Position numbers and translations under genes: made by a program
Shown here: in pieces, positions 9,385 to 16,894 of the stretch
How the letters are laid out: each line of letters begins with the position of its first letter
How positions within the stretch are numbered: position 1 is the stretch's first letter
Source of the DNA: Blautia faecicola
GTDB lineage: Bacteria; Bacillota; Clostridia; Lachnospirales; Lachnospiraceae
Assembly (NCBI RefSeq): GCF_004123145.1
Contig: NZ_SDKC01000001.1
Coordinates: 1,073,501 to 1,137,500, forward strand
DNA length: 64,000 nucleotides
Direction: 5' to 3'
Notes under the pieces: generated by a model
The model's input: only the letters and a program-made list of their open reading frames with translations
What the model was told of the DNA's origin: nothing
Databases searched by the model: none

Positions 9385-10834
9385 GTTAAAAAAATTATTC
9401 CAGAAGCGCGGACTTGCAGCGACGGCAAAAGCGTATGGGTATGCAGGAGTGATCTGTACAGGTCCGATGCTGCTTGGTATCGTGCTGTTGGTAGGAATCG
9501 CTTTTATCTGCGATCATACCGGTGCGACGAGACATAACCGGGAACTTCTGAACTGTATGATTACTTACACACTTCTCGCTTCGTTGACTGTGACCAGTTT
9601 CTTCTCTATGGTCGTGACGAGATATATTGCGGATATGCTGTATGAAGAACGCCACGAGGCGGTGCTTTCTTCTTTCTGGGGTTCAACAGCGATCCTGCTT
9701 GTAGTCGGCGGAATCATGTATGGGATTTTTCTTCTGTTTTCAGGAATCAATCTGATCGATCAGTTTTTGTGTCTGGAGTTTTTCGGAGAATTGATCGTCA
9801 CCTGGAATGCGATGAGTTATCTGACAGCGATCAAGGATTACAAAGGGATTCTTATTTCATTTATTACAGCGGTAGCGGTATCATTGTTGGTCGGATTCCT
9901 ATTGATCCTGATTGGGATTCCACATGTAGAGGCGTTGATGATCGCAGTTACGATCGGTTATGGAATCATGCTGCTTTGGGATGTGACGCTGTTGTACCGT
10001 TATTTTCCGCAGAGAGAGATCAGTGCATTTTTCTTTTTACGCTGGGTGGATCAGTTCCTTCCGCTTGCGTTTACAGGCTTGTTCACGAACATCGGACTAT
10101 TTGCACATCTTGTTATCATGTGGTGCGGACCGATCCGTGTACATGTTCAGGGATTATTTTATGGTGCACCGTATCATGATGTACCTGCGATGATCGCCTA
10201 TTTGACGATTCTTATTACAACCGTTAATTTCGTTGTATCTGTGGAAGTGAATTTCTATCCGAAATATCGGAATTATTATAGTTTGTTTAATGACAAGGGA
10301 GAAATCAAGGATATCCTGCAGGCGGGAAATGAGATGAGAAAGGTTTTAAACATGGAGCTGAAATATACGGCGTTAAAGCAGCTACTTACAACGGCACTGG
10401 CGATTTCGATCGGACAGCTGCTTCTGACATATCTTCCGCTTGGATTTAATGATCTTATGGAAGGATATTTTAGGACACTCTGTGTCGGCTATGGACTCTA
10501 TGCAATTGCTAACACAATGATGTTGATCTTACTTTATTTTACAGATTACAAGGGAGCATTATTTGCAACAGGAATGTTCGCCGCGTGTACGACGACATTT
10601 ACCTGTGTGTCTTTATTCTTCCCACAGGTGTATTATGGGTTTGGATTTTTACTGGGAAGTGCAGTGTTCTTTTTGATCTGTACACTGCGTCTTGGATATT
10701 TTATAAAAAAACTTCCGTATTATATTTTGAGCGTACAGCCGATTGTGGCAGAGGATAAAACAGGTTTCTTCACACGGCTTGGATGCTTTTTGGAAGAGAA
10801 AATAGAGAGGGGAGATAAGCTTGAAAAAATATAA
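9365..10834 (+). CDS. pelG: PelG polysaccharide transporter (12-TM, MOP-like)
   Basis: The start is taken at the ATG at 9365 because the protein then begins MAGIGFELKKLF, the conserved PelG N-terminus. An upstream in-frame ATG at 9323 lies deep inside pelF. The gene overlaps pelF by 20 bases. About 12 hydrophobic segments run through the whole length (489 aa). In the family PelG partners with PelD, PelE and PelF to move the growing chain across the membrane. The next gene, cotH, overlaps its end by 14 bases, showing continued co-translation. Confidence 0.9.
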   Translation: MAGIGFELKKLFQKRGLAATAKAYGYAGVICTGPMLLGIVLLVGIAFICDHTGATRHNRELLNCMITYTLLASLTVTSFFSMVVTRYIADMLYEERHEAVLSSFWGSTAILLVVGGIMYGIFLLFSGINLIDQFLCLEFFGELIVTWNAMSYLTAIKDYKGILISFITAVAVSLLVGFLLILIGIPHVEALMIAVTIGYGIMLLWDVTLLYRYFPQREISAFFFLRWVDQFLPLAFTGLFTNIGLFAHLVIMWCGPIRVHVQGLFYGAPYHDVPAMIAYLTILITTVNFVVSVEVNFYPKYRNYYSLFNDKGEIKDILQAGNEMRKVLNMELKYTALKQLLTTALAISIGQLLLTYLPLGFNDLMEGYFRTLCVGYGLYAIANTMMLILLYFTDYKGALFATGMFAACTTTFTCVSLFFPQVYYGFGFLLGSAVFFLICTLRLGYFIKKLPYYILSVQPIVAEDKTGFFTRLGCFLEEKIERGDKLEKI

Positions 10835-12599
10835 ATTACTTGCGTTGGGATGTGCCCTTTTATTAGGAATGTCCTGTTGCCTGACGGGATGTACCACCCC
10901 GGAGAAAACAGGGGATACTTCAAAGAAACAGACAGAACAACAGGAAGAGATAAAAAAGGCAGAGACACAGGATATCAACGACGTTCACCTCAGGGATAAG
11001 GATAGGCTCTATGAAAATGATGACGAGACAAGTGTTGTGACGATGTATCTCACCGTTTCCCGTGGAAATTCTTCAGAGGGAACGGCTCATACCTGGAAGG
11101 AGATTAACAGTTATTCGGCCTATGATTATGACAAGATGGGAGTAGAACGTTACCAGACAGCGGCGCTTCTTCAGGTTGGTGATGAGTCAGGTCCGCAGAG
11201 CGGGGAGGTTGGATATGGTGAAAATGTGCCGAATGCTACCGTGCAGATCAGAGGACAGACATCGAGCCGTAATTCGCAGAAAAACTATAAGATTGAGCTG
11301 AAGAAGAATAAGGGAACCTGGCGTGGACAGCGCACGATCAATCTGAATAAACATCAGACAGAGGGAATGCGTTTCCGTAATAAGCTGTCCTACGATCTTC
11401 TGAAAGGGATACCGCAGCTGATGTCACTTAGAACCCAGTTTGTACATTTATATGTAAGAGATCTTACCGAGGGGGACAGCTCAGAATTCCAGGACTATGG
11501 ATTGTACACACAGGTGGAACAGCTCAACAAGACAGGAATGAAGAATCATGGAATGGATTCGAAGGGACAGTTGTACAAAATTAATTCGTTTGAGTTTTTC
11601 CGTTATGAAGATGTGATAAAAAAAGAAGACGATCCGACCTATGACCAGAAAGCCTTTGAAAAGCTCCTGGAGATCAAAGGAGATTCAGATCATACGAAAC
11701 TGATTCAAATGCTGACAGATCTGAATGATACTTCTCAACCGATTGAGGATATTCTGGATCAATATTTTGACAGAGAAAATCTGACGTACTGGATGGCGTA
11801 TCAGATACTGACCGGAAATGTAGATACACAGAATCGTAATACATATTTATATAGTCCACAGAATTCGGACACATGGTATCTGATCGCGTGGGATAATGAC
11901 GGCTCTTTCATGAGAACCGAATACAACATTCAGAATCGTTTCGATCAGGGAAGTTGGGAATGTGGAGTCAGTAATTACTGGGGAAATGTTCTCTTTCAAA
12001 GATGTCTGCAGTCGGAGGATTTCCGTGAGGAACTTGATGCGGCGATTCAGGATCTGAGATCCTATCTCAGTGTGGATCGGATCAGTAGTATGATAGAGGA
12101 ATATCGTACAGTTACTCAGAAGTATTTAAATCAGATGCCGGACCAGATGTATGCACCGTTGACTGAAGCGAAGTATGAAACAATTGCATCGGCAATCCCT
12201 TCAGAGGTAGAACAAAATTATGAACTTTATAAGGAGAGCCTGGAAAAGCCAATGCCGTTTTATATTGGAAAACCGGTGATCGAGGGAAATATTTTGAAGT
12301 TCAACTGGGACGCATCGTATGACTTTGATGCAGAGACGATCACTTATACAGTTGAACTGGCAAAAGATTATAAGTTTAATAAGATTGTATTTCGTAAGGA
12401 TAATATTCAAATTCCGGAAGCGGAGACTACAGTTCCGGCAGATGGTCAGTATTTTGTGCGTATCCGTGCGACAAATACATCTGGACAGACGCAGGATGCT
12501 TTTGATTATTATGTAACAGATGATGGAAAGAATTATGGTATGAAATGTTTCTACATTACAGGCGGACAAAATGTTGAGGAAGATATTTATGAGGAATGA
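10821..12599 (+). CDS. cotH: CotH-family kinase-like lipoprotein
   Basis: The TTG start at 10821 has GAGGGGAG upstream. A lipoprotein signal ends in LTGC with Cys24 as the lipid site, so it should sit on the outer face of the membrane. The CotH core (about residues 120-440) has RGQTSSRNSQKNYKI and AWDNDGSF, the latter resembling the metal-binding Asp pair of CotH spore-coat kinases. CotH proteins are atypical protein kinases that phosphorylate surface or coat proteins. A C-terminal beta domain resembles fibronectin type III. The gene sits inside the Pel operon, overlapping pelG and the VTC gene, so its substrate may be a matrix or Pel component. That last point is inference. Confidence 0.8.
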   Translation: MKKYKLLALGCALLLGMSCCLTGCTTPEKTGDTSKKQTEQQEEIKKAETQDINDVHLRDKDRLYENDDETSVVTMYLTVSRGNSSEGTAHTWKEINSYSAYDYDKMGVERYQTAALLQVGDESGPQSGEVGYGENVPNATVQIRGQTSSRNSQKNYKIELKKNKGTWRGQRTINLNKHQTEGMRFRNKLSYDLLKGIPQLMSLRTQFVHLYVRDLTEGDSSEFQDYGLYTQVEQLNKTGMKNHGMDSKGQLYKINSFEFFRYEDVIKKEDDPTYDQKAFEKLLEIKGDSDHTKLIQMLTDLNDTSQPIEDILDQYFDRENLTYWMAYQILTGNVDTQNRNTYLYSPQNSDTWYLIAWDNDGSFMRTEYNIQNRFDQGSWECGVSNYWGNVLFQRCLQSEDFREELDAAIQDLRSYLSVDRISSMIEEYRTVTQKYLNQMPDQMYAPLTEAKYETIASAIPSEVEQNYELYKESLEKPMPFYIGKPVIEGNILKFNWDASYDFDAETITYTVELAKDYKFNKIVFRKDNIQIPEAETTVPADGQYFVRIRATNTSGQTQDAFDYYVTDDGKNYGMKCFYITGGQNVEEDIYEE

Positions 12600-13338
12600 T
12601 TTATCAAAAGAACGCTTCCGTAATGAATGGAAATATCTGATCAGTACCAGTGAAAAAGAACTGCTGGAGCTGAGGATGAAGCATTTGCTGAAAAAGGATC
12701 CAAATGCAAAGGGAAATGGTTATATGATCCGCAGCCTTTATTTTGAAGATTATTTCAACAACGCTTATGCGGAAAAGGAATCGGGTGTCCTGATGCGAAA
12801 AAAATATCGAATCCGTATTTATGATTGTAGTGACCGTTCGATTAAGTTGGAGCGGAAGAAGAAATTCGGAAGTTATATTTATAAAGAAAGTGCTCCGCTG
12901 ACAAAGGAAGAATTCTATAAGATCCTCGATGGGGATTATCAATTTTTATTAAGAAGTCCATATCCGTTGTGCAGAGAATTTTATGTGGAATGCGTCAGCA
13001 ATCTCATGCGTCCACGTACGATCGTTGACTATGATCGTGTACCGTGGATCATGGATGAGGGGACAGTCAGGATTACATTTGACAGTGATGTGAGGGCAGC
13101 GGTTGGAAGTTATGACATCTTTGATCCGTCCCTTCCGACACTTCCGGTGCTTGAACCGGGGAAACTGGTTATGGAAGTGAAATTCACAGAGATGCTTCCA
13201 CAGATCGTGCGTGACTTGCTTCCACCAAATGCACAGGAATTCACAGCAGTATCAAAATATGTACTCTGTTATGAAAAATCGCAGTATTTGCATGGATTTG
13301 AATATTGGAATGAAACACAGGAGAGAAAACTATTATGA
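12589..13338 (+). CDS. VTC-domain polyphosphate polymerase-like protein
   Basis: The start at 12589 is preferred (GAGGAAGA six bases upstream, overlapping the cotH stop); an in-frame ATG at 12571 is less well placed. The sequence opens with FRNEWKYLI, typical of VTC domains. It shows basic strand motifs that line the polyphosphate tunnel: RKKYRIRIYD, KLERKKK and, near the end, LVMEVKF with the acidic metal residue. Length of 249 aa equals a single VTC domain without SPX or membrane parts. In yeast Vtc4 the domain makes polyphosphate from ATP. In bacteria it often sits beside CotH and DUF4956 genes, as here. Its product in this operon is not known. Confidence 0.82.
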   Translation: MRNDLSKERFRNEWKYLISTSEKELLELRMKHLLKKDPNAKGNGYMIRSLYFEDYFNNAYAEKESGVLMRKKYRIRIYDCSDRSIKLERKKKFGSYIYKESAPLTKEEFYKILDGDYQFLLRSPYPLCREFYVECVSNLMRPRTIVDYDRVPWIMDEGTVRITFDSDVRAAVGSYDIFDPSLPTLPVLEPGKLVMEVKFTEMLPQIVRDLLPPNAQEFTAVSKYVLCYEKSQYLHGFEYWNETQERKLL

Positions 13339-14006
13339 GTATACAAGATATGATTAAGAAGTCGGTGCTGGAATCCGGCGTATTTGGCAGCTTTAATGCA
13401 CCGAAGATGGCAATTTCGCTGATCATGGCGTTGCTTCTCGGAGCAGTGATCTATATGGTTTACAGCAAGTTTTATGTAGGGGTGATCTTCTCTCGGAGCT
13501 TTGCAGTTACGTTGGTCGGCATGACACTTCTCACTTGCATGGTTACTCTGGCAATCAGTACGAATATCGTGATTTCCCTTGGTATGGTCGGTGCATTGTC
13601 TATCGTACGTTTCCGTACGGCGGTGAAGGATCCGATGGATCTGCTCTATCTTTTCTGGGCGATCACGACAGGTATCACGACTGGAGCGGGAATGTATCCG
13701 TTGGCACTGATTGCAGCAGCGGTTATGATCATTATGATTTATCTGTTTTATCATAAGCAGCAGAAAGGCAGAATCTATATCGCTGTGATCCATTATCAGG
13801 GGGATGAAGCCGGTGATGAGATCATCCGCAGCTTTGGCAGAATGAAATACTTCATAAAGTCAAAGACGATGCGTGGGGAGAAAACAGAGATGGCAGTTGA
13901 GGTATTCTGTCGGCAGAATGATCTCGATTTCACAGAGAAGATCCGGAAGATCACAAATGTAGAAGATATTACATTGATCCAGTATAATGGAGAGTATCAC
14001 GGATAA
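13335..14006 (+). CDS. DUF4956 membrane protein
   Basis: The ATGA overlap with the VTC gene shows tight coupling. Three to four membrane spans (about residues 22-140) contain LGMVGALSIVRFRTAVKDP, a hallmark stretch of DUF4956. A soluble C-terminal domain of about 75 residues resembles a small ferredoxin-like or ACT-like fold. DUF4956 proteins are habitual neighbours of VTC and CotH genes, and a role as membrane partner or channel for the VTC product has been suggested only from context. It is the last gene of the operon. Confidence 0.8.
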   Translation: MSIQDMIKKSVLESGVFGSFNAPKMAISLIMALLLGAVIYMVYSKFYVGVIFSRSFAVTLVGMTLLTCMVTLAISTNIVISLGMVGALSIVRFRTAVKDPMDLLYLFWAITTGITTGAGMYPLALIAAAVMIIMIYLFYHKQQKGRIYIAVIHYQGDEAGDEIIRSFGRMKYFIKSKTMRGEKTEMAVEVFCRQNDLDFTEKIRKITNVEDITLIQYNGEYHG

Positions 14007-14340
14007 AATGAAAAGATTATAACTGGTTGATTCATTAAGAATATATATTCCCTTTCATGGACAGAATGGATGGAAGTATTGAACTCAGGAAGTATTGGAA
14101 TTAAAGAATCTGTATGCAGATCTGTTAAAGACAATGGGAGAAGAGTATTGAGAAGGCACCAGAGACAAAGAAGGTGTGTGGAAATCCGTATGACCGATGG
14201 TATTGAACGGATGGTAAAGTAAATAAATGCATCAGGGGGAACCTGTTGTTGTCTGTGGAGAGATCTGCAGATGACAGCGGGTTTATTTTTGTCTGGAAAG
14301 TCAAAAAATCAGAGACCAGGACTCCTTGGAACAGTAGGAG
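14007..14340 (+). other. Gene-free stretch with an ORF scrap and a terminator
   Basis: After DUF4956 there is no complete gene. Codons at 14098-14151 read ELKNLYADLLKTMGEEY then stop, a helical scrap with no credible start. It resembles a second scrap near 15644 (KIKSLADKYADLLPE), so both may be remnants of one small gene family. A terminator-like hairpin sits at 14221-14290. Confidence 0.4.
14221..14290 (+). terminator. Probable terminator of the Pel-type operon
   Basis: AAATAAA plus CCTGTTGTTGTCTGTGGAGA can pair, with mismatches, with TCTGCAGATGACAGCGGG plus TTTATTTTT. This leaves a long imperfect stem with a T-rich end, about 215 bases after the last operon gene. Confidence 0.45.
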
Positions 14341-14377
14341 GTGGTTTCTGGCAAATATGTGTACGCTGGGAAAAAGC

Positions 14378-14484
14378 GATGTGCAAAATATCAAAAGTTT
14401 ATCCTAATCCCTGACAATGCAAGCTGGTATACGGCTATACGCTCTGAAGGCCTTATAAAAGCAAGTTATAAAATCGTTAAAAGG
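14378..14484 (+). repeat. Matrix-gene leader repeat, copy 1
   Basis: A roughly 80-105 base sequence with core CTGACAATGCAAG, then a variable segment, then CGCTCTGAA(G/A)GCCTTA and AATCGTTAA. Copy 1 also shares GATGTGCAAAATA upstream with copy 2. It lies just before the TTG start of the frameshifted TasA-like gene. Within it GTATA-CGGC-TATAC can form a small hairpin. It could be a cis-acting RNA leader or simply duplicated gene-upstream DNA. It does not match any riboswitch consensus that I know. Confidence 0.5.
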
Positions 14485-14493
14485 TTGTTTTGT

Positions 14494-15056
14494 TTGAATT
14501 ATATCCTTCAAAAGTATCATCGTCCAGTAAGAAACGTTGCCATGGTATGCGTTGCCGCTGTAGCGCTGGGATCAAGTACATATGCTTGGTTTGTGAAAAA
14601 TAATAAGGTTGATGCAACAACCAGTACAATTAGTGCACAGTCTGATGCTGCATATATGACCATTAAAAATGGTACATCAGGTGCAAGTAGTGTTGATACT
14701 ACATCAGTTACCACAACTGTTGCGACAAAGCCACTGTATCCAGCTACTTTTGGTGAAGAGCAGGGAGTAACAAAGGGTAAATTTATGACGGGTTATGGTA
14801 CTGATCTTAACGATGGTTCTCTGAAAGGTAACTTAAAATTAGTAGGAACTGAAGGAAGTTATTCAGATGCTACAGGAGCTGATTATGCATTACAGCAGGA
14901 ACAGATACACCTCTTCATGTATATCTGTATTACGAAGGTGGAGACACAACAGCAGAAACAAATACATCTGTTAATACAGAAGATCTGCAGAATGATCAAT
15001 TGGTTGCAACAAATGCTGTTACAGTTTACTTTACAGCAGAAATGCAGAATAAATAA
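14494..15056 (+). pseudogene. TasA-like secreted matrix protein, frameshifted
   Basis: The TTG at 14494 (AAAAGG about nine bases upstream) opens a protein with a hydrophobic signal VAMVCVAAVALGSSTYAWFV, the SipW-type signal with AWF at the cleavage region, and mature sequence KNNKVDATTSTISAQSDAAY. The frame is good to about 14896 (ADYALQQ). After it the natural C-terminus, ending LVATNAVTVYFTAEMQNK and TAA at 15056, is in the -1 frame. Restoring one G in CAGCAGGAAC would join them into a protein of about 188 residues. As sequenced, the protein ends with unrelated Gln-rich codons at 15060. This may be a real inactivation, a phase-variable site or a base-calling error. Confidence 0.6.
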
Positions 15057-15058
15057 TT

Positions 15059-15139
15059 AACCTGAATTATTCATGGAGCAATTTTAATATTTATGGCGCA
15101 GTCATCAATTCAGATACTGTTCCGTGAATAATCTAGGTT
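15059..15139 (+). repeat. Inverted repeat behind the frameshifted gene; right arm repeated downstream
   Basis: AACCTGAATTATTCATGGA (15059-15077) pairs with TCCGTGAATAATCTAGGTT (15121-15139) at 16 of 19 positions. The right arm CCGTGAATAATCTAGGTTA recurs exactly at 15340-15358 as a 19-base direct repeat 218 bases away. It may be a terminator stem or the end of a decayed duplicated unit. Confidence 0.5.
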
Positions 15140-15967
15140 AATTTTAATTTGTCTATTGCTTTCTAAGGCTAAGGTGTTTACAATACTCATAAAGGGCTCC
15201 TTTGGGTTATTATTTAAGATTCGACACCTTAATTTTACCACAAATGGATGCTCTTTTTTTATTCACTTGATAGGTGAAACAGCAATATTCAATTAAAATA
15301 CAGTAATTATATGGCTTTTAGTCACTTCACACGGCATAACCGTGAATAATCTAGGTTATATGTATAACAGATAAAAACAATGTGCAAAATAGGCAAAATT
15401 AAGTCAGATCTCTGACAATGCAAGCCGGCATACGGCTATACGCTCTGAAAGCCTTATGAAAGCAGATAAAAAAATCGTTAAACGAATTGACACGTCCGAG
15501 GGGTATAAGCAGGATTTGACCCTGTATTGCAAGCGGAAAAATGCTTAATGCTATAGCTTGTTTGCAGATTGAATGAAAGCCTTTGTTATGATAATATATT
15601 ATACGGATATTTTTGCCTGAGCAGAAAGGGGCTTTCAGATAATATGAATAATGAAGTATATAATAAAATAAAAAGTCTTGCGGACAAATACGCAGATCTT
15701 CTGCCTGAATGATGATACAGAGGTTATCCGGTACAGGGAACACGCGGCACAGAAAGCATTGTGGACACCAGAGAGGAAAGCCAGACACGCAGCAAAGCAT
15801 ATAAAGATGAATCATAGGAGATGAAGTATATAAGTTGGAGTATACAGAGAGGGAGTATATAGATGATAACGATTGCAAATTCGAATTCTATGACGGAAAA
15901 GTCTTGACTATAAGGTGAGATACCGATATTCTTACAAAAGAGAACGAAACTGCAGGAAGGAAATAAA
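15061..15967. other. Decayed intergenic stretch with repeats and ORF scraps
   Basis: There is no intact gene. It contains the inverted repeat and its second copy; a hairpin from TAAGGTGT (15170) to ACACCTTA (15231) with an inner AAAGGGCTCCTTT; leader repeat copy 2 (15379-15483); and a short frame at about 15644-15711 reading MNNEVYNKIKSLADKYADLLPE then stop. After that scrap the frame continues with helical sequence broken by stops. A candidate promoter, TTGAAT then 17 bases then TAATAT near 15570-15598, could serve the exported protein that starts at 15968. It looks like a graveyard of duplicated matrix-gene upstream regions. Confidence 0.4.
15379..15483 (+). repeat. Matrix-gene leader repeat, copy 2
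   Basis: This shares with copy 1 the ATGTGCAAAATA start, CTGACAATGCAAGC, CATACGGCTATACGCTCTGAA, GCCTTATGAAAGC and AAATCGTTAAA. After about 15483 the similarity stops and no TasA-like reading frame follows, so this is an orphan copy 485 bases before the 308-aa exported protein. Confidence 0.5.
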
Positions 15968-16894
15968 ATGAAGAAAAAAACAGGAAAATGGATCAGGCTG
16001 GCCGGGATTCTTTTTATCATTGGCGTGCTGACTCTTGTTATATATGAAAGCTTTGCAGCGTATACAAGCTTTAACAGTGTGAAACGAGTGGTGTCTACCG
16101 GAACGCAAAGTGATACTATGTTCAGCTCAAACTATCTTTCACAGCTAAATCTGGATGATGTGAATTATCCGGTTAAGCGTATTTCACTTGCAGAGAAGGA
16201 CGGAACATCTACCTTTGTCGTTCAGGTTTGCAACTATATTTTGGGGGACAGTAAACGGTATAATCTAAACGATATTACCTATAAGGTAACCGCACAGCTG
16301 TATGCAATGGATGGTGGAAAGCTTCCGGACAATATTACAGACATTAAGATGAATAACAAGCCATTTGATAAAAATGGAACGTGTACCCTGGAGAATCAGG
16401 AATTAAAGACCGGAAGTGCAAAGAAAAACGAGTATCGATTTGTGATACCGGTAGACTTAAAGGATAAGGTGAAGATTCAGGTGGTTGCCGAGCCATCCGA
16501 AGGGAGTAAGGAGACTGTAAATCGTCAGAAGCTTGCGGCTGTCTTTTCTTTTGCGGATTATGAAGCGGTCAAAAGCTGGACCGGACATTTTCTTGATTCT
16601 CAGGCAAATGGACGTACACCAGATGATTATGATGCATTTAATTATGAAATCTCAGGAAACGGAGCCGGAACAGTGACGATGACCTGGCCAGAAAGTCTAC
16701 AGCTTAGTAAATGGACGACGGGGGGTAATCAGGTGACAAACTCTTATACTTTTGATGTGGATGGTGCGACGACGGCCGTTCAATTTCAGTTTTACAGAAA
16801 CCCTGAAAAGCTATCGGAATTAAGTAGAAAAAGCTGGGCTGATTTGGAACAGTTGGTGAAGGTTACTTTTACAGAAAAGGTTGAAGAAAAATAA
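15968..16894 (+). CDS. Exported 308-aa protein with SipW-like signal, unknown function
   Basis: The start ATG follows GGAAGGAAATAAA. An N-terminal hydrophobic segment (about residues 12-32) ends FAAYTSFNSVKRVVSTG. This layout resembles the TasA-like signals nearby (aromatic residues right after the cleavage region), though AWF is replaced by AAY. The rest is a beta-rich soluble domain with no known motif. Its stop overlaps the ATG of the 3512-aa protein (TAATG), so the two are translationally coupled. It could be an accessory fibre subunit or anchor for the giant. Function is not recognised. Confidence 0.6.
   Translation: MKKKTGKWIRLAGILFIIGVLTLVIYESFAAYTSFNSVKRVVSTGTQSDTMFSSNYLSQLNLDDVNYPVKRISLAEKDGTSTFVVQVCNYILGDSKRYNLNDITYKVTAQLYAMDGGKLPDNITDIKMNNKPFDKNGTCTLENQELKTGSAKKNEYRFVIPVDLKDKVKIQVVAEPSEGSKETVNRQKLAAVFSFADYEAVKSWTGHFLDSQANGRTPDDYDAFNYEISGNGAGTVTMTWPESLQLSKWTTGGNQVTNSYTFDVDGATTAVQFQFYRNPEKLSELSRKSWADLEQLVKVTFTEKVEEK

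Noticed and set aside
14400-14480. c-di-GMP-I or -II riboswitch in the leader repeat
   Set aside because: The core does not contain the GEMM-I bulges and tetraloop-receptor motifs nor the GEMM-II pseudoknot consensus as I know them; kept only as an unknown motif.
15399-15878. 159-codon minus-strand frame in the gap before the 308-aa protein
   Set aside because: Cys/Tyr/Leu/Phe-rich shadow-type composition, no ribosome site, and it runs across leader repeat copy 2.
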